Positions 48,567 through 55,090 of a stretch of DNA of 55,090 nucleotides are shown one piece after another. The notes beneath the pieces were generated by a model that was given only the letters and a program-made list of their open reading frames with translations, was not told the origin of the DNA and did no database searches. The stretch is from Bacteroidota bacterium (GTDB lineage Bacteria; Bacteroidota; Bacteroidia; Chitinophagales; Chitinophagaceae): positions 1 to 55,090 of the forward strand of contig JAEWKC010000011.1 of assembly GCA_023386235.1 (NCBI GenBank), read 5' to 3'. Position 1 is the stretch's first letter. Every line of letters starts with the position of its first letter. Both the position numbers and the translations under genes were made by a program.

Positions 48567-50504
48567 ATGAAAAATATATTTAAGAAGAAAAAGAAGGAAG
48601 ATTATTACCGCATTCCCGAAAAGGAGCGGATGAATATTATTGAAAAAGCCTGCAAACAGGTTTCCAGAGGAGTATTCTTTTCTACGGTGATCATCATTAC
48701 TTCCTTTTTACCCATCTTTTTGCTTACTGGGCAGGAAGGCAAGTTATTCCATCCGCTGGCGTACACCAAAACCTTCATCATGGTTGTTGATGCGGTGCTG
48801 GTGCTCACGCTCGCGCCCGTGCTCATTTCTTTTTTTATGAAAGGAAAATTCAAGGACGATCATGCCAACCCCATCAACCGGGGGCTGGAAAGATTCTATG
48901 AACCGCTGGTAAGAAGATGCATCAAGTGGCGCAAAACCACGCTGGGCATCAACATTGCCGCGCTCATCATCAGCATTCCATTGATAATGAGCCTCGGCAG
49001 GGAGTTCATGCCGCCGTTAGATGAAGGCTCCCTGCTGTTCATGCCCGTAACGCTCCCGGATATTTCCAATTCCGAAGCCAAAAGGCTGCTGCAGGTGCAG
49101 GACAAAATTATCAAATCGGTCCCGGAAGTATCGCACGTGCTGGGAAAGGCAGGAAGAGCAAATACAGCCACCGATAACTCTCCCATCAGCATGATCGAAA
49201 CCATCATTTTACTCAAGCCGCAAGATGAGTGGAGAGATGGACATACTAAAGACGACATCATCAACGAGCTCAATGCCAAATTGCAAATTCCAGGCGTAAC
49301 CAACGGCTGGACAATGCCCATCATCAATCGCATCAACATGCTTTCCACCGGCATCCGAACCGACGTGGGCGTAAAAGTATATGGGCAAAACCTTGACAGC
49401 ATTTATACTTTATCCCAAAAAATAAGAGATGAACTCACCGGGATAGAAGGCATAAAAGACATGTATGTAGAACCCATTACCGGAGGAAAATATATTGACA
49501 TTGAAATAAACAGAGCAGAGATTGGAAGATATAATTTAAGTATTGATGATGTAAATGCCGTGGTGGAAAGCGCCTTGGGCGGAATGGAACTCACCACTAC
49601 CATCGAAGGAAGACAGCGTTTTTCGGTGAATGCGCGCTACGGGCAGGATTTCAGGAATAACCTTGAAGCATTAAAAAGATTGCCGGTGCAAACGATGGAC
49701 TACGGAAGCATACCGCTAAGCGCCGTTGCCAATGTAAAACTCAGCGAAGGCCCGCCGATGATCAATTCGGAAAACGCGATGCTCAGAGGCACCGTGCTGT
49801 TCAATGTGCGCGACCGCGACCTCGGCAGCACCGTAAGCGAGGCAAAACAAAAAATTGACAACATGGTCAGCAAAATGCCGCAGGGTTATTTTGTGGAATG
49901 GAGCGGACAGTACGAAAACCTGATAAGAGGCGAACAAACCTTAAAAATGATCCTGCCCATCGTGCTGGTGATCATTTTCCTGTGCATGTATTTTGCATTT
50001 CATTCTTTTCGCGAAGCCTTTTTCAACCTTATCAGCATTCCGTTTGCCTTAATCGGCGGCGCTTTTATGATCTACATCTGGGGCGTGAACATGTCGGTAG
50101 CCGTAGCGGTCGGCTTTATCGCGCTCTTCGGGCTGGCAGTGGAAACTGGAATCGTGATGGTGATTTACCTCAACGATGCCATGCAACAGCTTGTTGAGAA
50201 AAAAGGCAATTCCAGAGAAACAATCACCAACGACGACTTGCGCGAGTACGTGATTTTTGGCGCCGCCAAAAGACTGCGCCCGAAGATCATGACGGTTTGC
50301 GTAACGCTTTTCGGGCTGGTGCCCTTCCTGTGGAGCACAGGCGTGGGCAGCGATATGATGAAGCCCATCGTTCTCCCTATGGTAGGCGGCGTGTTCACAT
50401 CCGCCATACACATTTTATTGGTAACGCCCATTATTTTTTTAATGACGAAAGAATACGAATTAAGAAAACTGGGAAAAATTGACATATTCGATGCAAAACA
50501 TTAA
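48567..50504 (+). CDS. CusA-type RND efflux pump, C-terminal part
   Basis: A 645-residue product from the ATG at 48567, which lies four bases after the stop of the first part and is in another frame. It starts in a basic loop (NIFKKKKKEDYY), then IIEKACKQVSRGVFFSTVIIITSFLPIFLLTGQEGKLF, the usual sequence after the TM4-TM5 loop. The second porter domain contains TNGWTMPIINRINMLSTGIRTDVGVKVYG, the Met-rich region typical of Cu/Ag pumps, and the C-terminal helices are complete. It overlaps the TolC-like gene by 14 bases. Together both parts give a normal-length pump. Confidence 0.85.
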   Translation: MKNIFKKKKKEDYYRIPEKERMNIIEKACKQVSRGVFFSTVIIITSFLPIFLLTGQEGKLFHPLAYTKTFIMVVDAVLVLTLAPVLISFFMKGKFKDDHANPINRGLERFYEPLVRRCIKWRKTTLGINIAALIISIPLIMSLGREFMPPLDEGSLLFMPVTLPDISNSEAKRLLQVQDKIIKSVPEVSHVLGKAGRANTATDNSPISMIETIILLKPQDEWRDGHTKDDIINELNAKLQIPGVTNGWTMPIINRINMLSTGIRTDVGVKVYGQNLDSIYTLSQKIRDELTGIEGIKDMYVEPITGGKYIDIEINRAEIGRYNLSIDDVNAVVESALGGMELTTTIEGRQRFSVNARYGQDFRNNLEALKRLPVQTMDYGSIPLSAVANVKLSEGPPMINSENAMLRGTVLFNVRDRDLGSTVSEAKQKIDNMVSKMPQGYFVEWSGQYENLIRGEQTLKMILPIVLVIIFLCMYFAFHSFREAFFNLISIPFALIGGAFMIYIWGVNMSVAVAVGFIALFGLAVETGIVMVIYLNDAMQQLVEKKGNSRETITNDDLREYVIFGAAKRLRPKIMTVCVTLFGLVPFLWSTGVGSDMMKPIVLPMVGGVFTSAIHILLVTPIIFLMTKEYELRKLGKIDIFDAKH

Positions 50505-51750
50505 AACAAAAATAGCAACAACGCTTCTTGCCGCATTCTTTTCCGGCTTTAGCTACGCGCAGGTGCTGCCGCTGGAAACGGTGATGAACAACATAGCCGC
50601 CAACCATCCGGTAGTAAAAATGTACAACAACGAAATCCGTTCAATGGATGAAGCCGCAAAAGGCGCAAGAAGCTGGATGCCGCCGGAAATTGGCGCAGGG
50701 CCTTTCATGACGCCTTACAATCCGGCGCTTTGGAGAAAAATGGGAGATGCAAACGGCATGGGTTCCATCGCCATTTCCGTTGAACAGATGATTCCCAATA
50801 AAAAAAAGCTGGATGCCGATGAGGCGTACATGCGCGCAATGTCGTCCGTTGAAAAAGAAAATTTAAATGCCGACGTAAACGAGCTTTTACAGGATGCAAA
50901 GCAACTCTATTACCAGTGGATCGTTTTGCAGAAAAGGCTTTCCGTAGTTGAAGAAAACCAGAAGCTGCTGGATTTTATGATAAAAAATGCAGAAATCCGC
51001 TACAAAAACGGCCTTGAAAAAATCGGCGCTTATTACAAAGCCAAAGCCGCGCTGGGCAGCGCGCAAAATATGGAGTTGATGTATGAAAGCGACATCCGCG
51101 AAAAACGCATCCGCCTCAATGCGCTGATGAACAGAAATCCGCTGGATTATTTTGAAGTAGATACAAATTACCGGTTGAACGATTATTCGCTAATGGTGTT
51201 CGACAGCAGCCTTTTTTATCAAAACCGAAGCGACTTAAAAGCCTTAGACAGGGAAATCAACCTCCGTTATCTGAAGCAGGAAACTGAAAGACAAAGCCTG
51301 AAACCGCAGTTCGGCGGAAGGTTTGAGCACATGGTGGGCTTCGGCGGGCAGCCGATGCAATATTCGGCAATGGTTATGATGAAGCTGCCCATTGTGGGCT
51401 GGGCTTCCCGGATGAACAAAGCCAACATTGAAAGTCTGCGCTGGCAGGCAGAAGCGCTGCGGTCGCAAAAAGAAATGATGGTAAACGAATACAGCGGCAT
51501 GGCTTACGGTATGCGCAATGAACTGGATTTAAACAAAAAACAACTGGCGCTTTACGAGCAAAACATTATTCCTGCCTTAAGAAACAATTATAAAACCATG
51601 CAACTGGGTTATGAGCAAAATACCGAAGAACTGTTTATGCTGTTCGACGCGTGGGAAAAACTCAACATGACCCAACTGGAATATCTTAACATTTTAGAAA
51701 AAGCGCTGCAAACGCAGGTATCGCTCGACAGATTAATTGAAAATAGATAA
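50491..51750 (+). CDS. TolC-family outer-membrane efflux protein
   Basis: A protein of 419 residues from the ATG at 50491, with a signal peptide (IATTLLAAFFSGFSYAQ). It has the long alpha-helical repeats of TolC-like channels (NNEIRSMDEAAKGARSWMPPEIG; LLQDAKQLYYQWIVLQKRLSVVEENQKLL) and a second set after residue 250. The family usually trimerises to form the outer-membrane exit for RND pumps. It overlaps the pump gene by 14 bases and precedes the adaptor gene by two, so all are coupled. Confidence 0.88.
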   Translation: MQNIKTKIATTLLAAFFSGFSYAQVLPLETVMNNIAANHPVVKMYNNEIRSMDEAAKGARSWMPPEIGAGPFMTPYNPALWRKMGDANGMGSIAISVEQMIPNKKKLDADEAYMRAMSSVEKENLNADVNELLQDAKQLYYQWIVLQKRLSVVEENQKLLDFMIKNAEIRYKNGLEKIGAYYKAKAALGSAQNMELMYESDIREKRIRLNALMNRNPLDYFEVDTNYRLNDYSLMVFDSSLFYQNRSDLKALDREINLRYLKQETERQSLKPQFGGRFEHMVGFGGQPMQYSAMVMMKLPIVGWASRMNKANIESLRWQAEALRSQKEMMVNEYSGMAYGMRNELDLNKKQLALYEQNIIPALRNNYKTMQLGYEQNTEELFMLFDAWEKLNMTQLEYLNILEKALQTQVSLDRLIENR

Positions 51751-51752
51751 AA

Positions 51753-52997
51753 ATGAAGAATGTAAGCATTATAGCCGCTTCGTTGCTGCTCATCATTTTA
51801 TTGATAGGTTGCAAAGATAGAAATGATCCTCATGCCGGTCATGAAGCCGCAGAAGAAACATACACCTGCCCGATGCACCCGCAAATCGTGCGCGACCAGC
51901 CGGGCAAATGCCCTATCTGCGGCATGGATCTGGTAAAAAAAGAAACCGATGGAAAAAGGTCCGACAGCATTGATTTGGAATCTTTATTGAAACCCACAAA
52001 TGAATTCGTGATTTCATCCATACCCGTTACCACAATGAAACAATCAGGCCAGCCTGTGGAAATAGAAGCACTGGGAACCGTTACCTACGACACGCGGCAG
52101 ATTGGAAGCATATCGGCACGGATATCAGGAAGAATAGAAAAATTGTATGTGCGCTATCGCTATCAAAAAATAAATAAAGGACAAAAAATACTGGATATTT
52201 ACAGTCCTGAATTGGTAACGGCGCAGCAAAATCTTCTTTTTTTGCTGAAAAACGATGCCGCCAACAAAACAATGATTGATGCCGCACGGCAAAAACTGCG
52301 CCTGCTCGGCATGAGCGCACTACAATTGCAAAAAATTGAAAACACCGGCAAAGCCGATTACACCGTGAGCGTGTTCAGCAATTACAGCGGGCATCTTTAC
52401 GATGCAGGAAGCAGTCCCGGCATGAACAATGCTGCAAGCGCCGCCATGGGAAACACGCAAACGGTTACACAGCAGCTTGCAATGAAAGAAGGAATGTACG
52501 TAGAAAAAGGGCAAAGCATTTTCAACGTGTACAATTTAGGCAGAACATGGGCATTACTGAACATTTTTGCCGGCGAGGCGGGCATGATAAAAACAGGGCA
52601 GCCTGTAAAGATCATTCCGGAAACGGCTCCCAATAAAAGCTTCAGCGGAGAAATTGATTTTATAGAACCTTTTTACCGCACCGGCAGCAAAACGCTCACC
52701 GCCAGAGTGTATTTTGATAATTCAAAACTAAAAATTCCCATCGGCAGCCAGGTAAGAGCCATGATTAAAGGAAACAAAAAGCACGCTGGCTGGCTGCCGC
52801 GCGAAGCAGTAATATCCTTAGGAATCAATAACGTGGTTTTCAAAAAAATAAAAAATGGTTTTGCGCCGCAAAAGGTAAATACCGGCGCGGAGATGAACAA
52901 TCTTATCGAAATTACCGGCGGGCTGGAATACACCGATTCCGTAGCGGTAAATGCGCAGTATCTCACCGACAGTGAAAGCTTTATCAAAATAAATTAA
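51753..52997 (+). CDS. CusB-type periplasmic adaptor with N-terminal metal-binding motif (1)
   Basis: A 414-residue adaptor with a lipobox (LLIGC) and then a heavy-metal-binding domain: YTCPMHPQIVRDQPGKCPICGMDLV at about residues 38-61. The rest shows the lipoyl/beta-barrel organisation of membrane-fusion proteins (GRIEKLYVRYRYQKINKGQKILDIYSPEL, IPIGSQVRAMIKG). It links the pump to the outer-membrane channel and may itself bind Cu or Ag. The next gene is a second adaptor. Confidence 0.92.
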   Translation: MKNVSIIAASLLLIILLIGCKDRNDPHAGHEAAEETYTCPMHPQIVRDQPGKCPICGMDLVKKETDGKRSDSIDLESLLKPTNEFVISSIPVTTMKQSGQPVEIEALGTVTYDTRQIGSISARISGRIEKLYVRYRYQKINKGQKILDIYSPELVTAQQNLLFLLKNDAANKTMIDAARQKLRLLGMSALQLQKIENTGKADYTVSVFSNYSGHLYDAGSSPGMNNAASAAMGNTQTVTQQLAMKEGMYVEKGQSIFNVYNLGRTWALLNIFAGEAGMIKTGQPVKIIPETAPNKSFSGEIDFIEPFYRTGSKTLTARVYFDNSKLKIPIGSQVRAMIKGNKKHAGWLPREAVISLGINNVVFKKIKNGFAPQKVNTGAEMNNLIEITGGLEYTDSVAVNAQYLTDSESFIKIN

Positions 52998-53003
52998 ATC
53001 ATT

Positions 53004-54224
53004 ATGCAAAAAATACTTCTTTTCACCGCCCTGCTGTTGTTTTTGTTTTCCTGCGACAATGCAAAAAATGCAGAACAGGAAAATCAACATGCCGGCCACG
53101 ACATTTACTACACCTGCTCAATGCATCCACAGGTAGTATCGGACAAGCCCGGAAAATGCCCCATCTGCCACATGGATTTAGTGCCGGCAGAAAAAAAGAA
53201 AAATGCCGATCCCAACGCTTTACAGCTCAACGAACAGCAGATACAACTGGCAAATATTCAAACCGACACCATTCAAAACGGCAGCATCGGAAACAGGATT
53301 GTGCTGACAGGCATTTTAAACTTTGATCAGACCAAACTGGAATCCGTAAGTTCAAGAGTGCCCGGCAGAATAGAAAAACTCTATTTTAAAAACACAGGCG
53401 ACTTCGTAAGCAAAGGAGCGCTTCTTTTTGAAATCTACAGTGAAGAATTGAACAATGCCAAGCAGGAATATCTGCTGGCGCTCGACCGAAAAAATACGTT
53501 TACCGGCGAAGCCGTCATTGATTTTGACCAACTGTTAGAAAGCTCTAAAAATAAATTGATGCTGTGGGGAATGAGGGAGTCGCAGATACAGGCGATGGTT
53601 AAAAGCCGTAAAGCCTCGCCGCTTACTACTTTTTACAGCCCTGCATCCGGCTATATTACCACGCTTGACATTCGCGAAGGAGATTATGTGATGGAAGGCG
53701 TCACGGTTGTTACGCTGGCAAATCTTTCCACGCTTTGGGCGGAGGCGCAGGCTTACAGCGCGCAAATGCCTAACCTCAGCCCTGGCACGGTTGCAAGCGT
53801 ACAAATTCCTGATCTGGGCGGTAAAATTATAAAAGGAAATATAGCATTCGTAAATCCTGAAATCAGTACCGATACAAGAATCAACCTGCTGCGCGTAGCT
53901 ATCCCTAATCCTGATAATTCTTTAAAACCCGGCATGCCCGTGTATGTTTTTCTGGAAAACACACAAACTAATGCACTGGCTTTACCGATAGATGCAGTGA
54001 TCCGCGACGGTGAAAACGCTACGGTGTGGGTGCAGACTGCGGATAAAACATATAAAAGCCGCATGGTAAAAACCGGAGTGGAAAGCGGGGACAGGATTGA
54101 AATTCTTTCAGGATTGAATGAAGGCGATATTGTGGTAGTGAATGGCGCTTATTTATTAAACAGCGAATTTATTTTCAAAACCGGCGCCGACCCCATGGCC
54201 GGGCACGACATGAGCACCATGTAA
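53004..54224 (+). CDS. CusB-type periplasmic adaptor with N-terminal metal-binding motif (2)
   Basis: A 406-residue adaptor paralogous to the preceding one, starting six bases after it. A lipobox (LFSC) is followed by YTCSMHPQVVSDKPGKCPICHMDLV and the adaptor body (VPGRIEKLYFKNTGDFVSKGALLFEIYSEELNNAKQEYL). Two adaptors in tandem could form a hetero-oligomeric ring, as seen for some RND systems, or serve different metals. The C-terminus is His/Met-rich (DPMAGHDMSTM). The haem-binding-domain gene starts one base after its stop. Confidence 0.92.
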   Translation: MQKILLFTALLLFLFSCDNAKNAEQENQHAGHDIYYTCSMHPQVVSDKPGKCPICHMDLVPAEKKKNADPNALQLNEQQIQLANIQTDTIQNGSIGNRIVLTGILNFDQTKLESVSSRVPGRIEKLYFKNTGDFVSKGALLFEIYSEELNNAKQEYLLALDRKNTFTGEAVIDFDQLLESSKNKLMLWGMRESQIQAMVKSRKASPLTTFYSPASGYITTLDIREGDYVMEGVTVVTLANLSTLWAEAQAYSAQMPNLSPGTVASVQIPDLGGKIIKGNIAFVNPEISTDTRINLLRVAIPNPDNSLKPGMPVYVFLENTQTNALALPIDAVIRDGENATVWVQTADKTYKSRMVKTGVESGDRIEILSGLNEGDIVVVNGAYLLNSEFIFKTGADPMAGHDMSTM

Positions 54225-54225
54225 T

Positions 54226-54687
54226 ATGAGAAAATTGAATATCATAGGTTGGCTGTCGGTGATAGTAGTGGCGGTTGTTTTAGCCATTCAGTTCATACCG
54301 GTGGAGCGTAATGTCTCCACCGTGCCGGCAGGTCAAAGTTTTGAAAGAACCGAAAAGGTGCCCGCCAACGTGGCTGCAATCCTTAAAGTTTCCTGTTACG
54401 ACTGTCATTCCAATAATACCCGCTATCCCTGGTATTCGGAATTGCAGCCCGCAGCATATTTTATGGCTCAGCATATGAAAGAAGGCAAAGAAGAACTCAA
54501 TTTTGATGAGTTCAATGACTATTCAAAAAGACGTAAAAAAGCGAAAATAAAAAGCATCATCAGCCAGATTGAAAAAGATGAAATGCCGCTTCCATCTTAC
54601 CTTTGGATGCATCACGATGCAGGATTATCTCCAGCTGGAAAAGAACAGCTTCTAAAATTTTTCCGCGCCTATGAGTATTATAAATAA
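54226..54687 (+). CDS. Haem-binding domain protein
   Basis: A protein of 153 residues with an N-terminal membrane anchor (IIGWLSVIVVAVVLAIQFI) and a single CxxCH motif (SCYDCH, Cys57, Cys60, His61) in the arrangement VSCYDCHSNNTRYPWYSELQPAAYFMAQHMKEGKEELNFDEF of the Haem_bd family. It probably carries one covalent haem c in the periplasm. It often closes copper operons in Bacteroidota, perhaps to help reoxidise or reduce copper; that is conjecture. It is the last gene of the coupled cus-type set. Confidence 0.87.
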   Translation: MRKLNIIGWLSVIVVAVVLAIQFIPVERNVSTVPAGQSFERTEKVPANVAAILKVSCYDCHSNNTRYPWYSELQPAAYFMAQHMKEGKEELNFDEFNDYSKRRKKAKIKSIISQIEKDEMPLPSYLWMHHDAGLSPAGKEQLLKFFRAYEYYK

Positions 54688-54834
54688 GACAGAATATCAA
54701 AGGAACACCGATTATGCTTTTTAATTAGTCACTGATGGTTTTTCTCTGTTTATGATAAACTATAAGGCATTATTAAAATAAAAATACAGATCGTTAAGAA
54801 GAAAAAGTAACCAAAAAAAGCATTTAAAACTAAG

Positions 54835-55090
54835 ATGAAATTAAATATTAAAAACATGGTTTGCAGCCGATGTCTCAAAGTGCTTAGGCAAGAGCTTGAA
54901 CAACTGGGAATTAAGGTTTCGTCAATTGAACTTGGAGTATTGGTAATCGACGAGACGGCCGGTAATCATAATGAAATTATGGAGAAAATTGAAAGCGTTC
55001 TCCATACCAATAAATTTGAAATAATCCATAGTCCAGAGGAAGTGCTCGTCGAAAAAATTAAACATTTTTTGCTTTGTAAAATAGAAGAGC
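54835..55090 (+). CDS. HMA-AraC regulator, second copy (partial)
   Basis: The gene runs off the right edge after 85 codons. The N-terminus, KNMVCSRCLKVLRQELEQLGIKVSSIELG, parallels that of the regulator at 41106, with Cys10 and Cys13 as the CxxC pair, and the spacing to the KIKHFL segment is alike. The AraC domain lies outside the window and is assumed by analogy. It follows the cus-type operon by 147 bases. The pair brackets the copper block. Confidence 0.8.
   Translation, partial: MKLNIKNMVCSRCLKVLRQELEQLGIKVSSIELGVLVIDETAGNHNEIMEKIESVLHTNKFEIIHSPEEVLVEKIKHFLLCKIEE

Overview
The window comes from a member of the Bacteroidota, probably a sphingobacterial or flavobacterial genome. The evidence is a type IX secretion C-terminal sorting domain at the left edge, promoters of the TAnnTTTG type, low G+C, and a complete CTnDOT-style conjugation gene set (traA-traQ, mobA/B/C). 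Most of the window appears to be an integrative conjugative element (ICE) carrying stacked accessory cargo. No integrase or att site is visible, so the element's ends are not defined here.

Layout. 1-1.2 kb: the end of a T9SS-secreted protein and a small exported protein. 1.24-2.20 kb: an IS1595-type insertion sequence. 2.4-7.4 kb: arsenic and chromate resistance (arsR, a DUF6428 gene, arsC, acr3, an AraC regulator, doxX, chrA) with two matching ArsR-type operators. 7.5-8.8 kb: a receiver-domain protein and two overlapping excisionase-like HTH genes. 8.9-11.9 kb: a Crp/Fnr regulator and a short-chain dehydrogenase that share a TTTACCA-N2-TGGTAAA operator, then an AraC regulator and a DHFR/RibD-like reductase. 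12.0-21.9 kb: the tra operon on the minus strand (traE to traQ).

22.1-29.6 kb is a defence-like island inserted between traE and traD. It holds a divergent DUF3800-like gene; a ubiquitin-like conjugation operon (triple multiubiquitin-domain protein, ThiF/E1-like enzyme, DUF6527 protein); and an ietAS-like operon (AAA ATPase, subtilase, DUF2188 protein). The true start of the subtilase appears to lie upstream behind a frameshift. This island is the most interesting part of the window.

29.8-37.6 kb: traD, a DUF3408 gene, traA (ParA), a repeat-rich region with strong stem-loops that is the best oriT candidate, mobA, the mobB relaxase, a two-gene insertion (DUF1398 and AraC), and the mobC coupling protein. 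Related GTGGCAG/TGTTTGGCG repeats occur beside traE, traA/mobA and mobC.

38.3-55.1 kb is a copper (or copper/silver) resistance block, apparently built from at least two modules. The A+T-richer part has a frameshifted outer-membrane protein, a double DUF305 protein, a Csp-type copper storage protein, an HMA-AraC regulator, a CopA-type ATPase, a CopZ-like protein, a DUF3347 remnant, a membrane DUF305 protein, a Cys/His-rich exported protein and a DUF3347 protein. From about 46.7 kb a G+C-richer part holds a DUF3347 lipoprotein, a CusA-type RND pump split into two reading frames, a TolC-like protein, two CusB-like adaptors and a haem-binding-domain protein. A second HMA-AraC regulator runs off the right edge. 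Three probable frameshifts (ietS, the outer-membrane protein, cusA) are either real lesions or base-calling errors.
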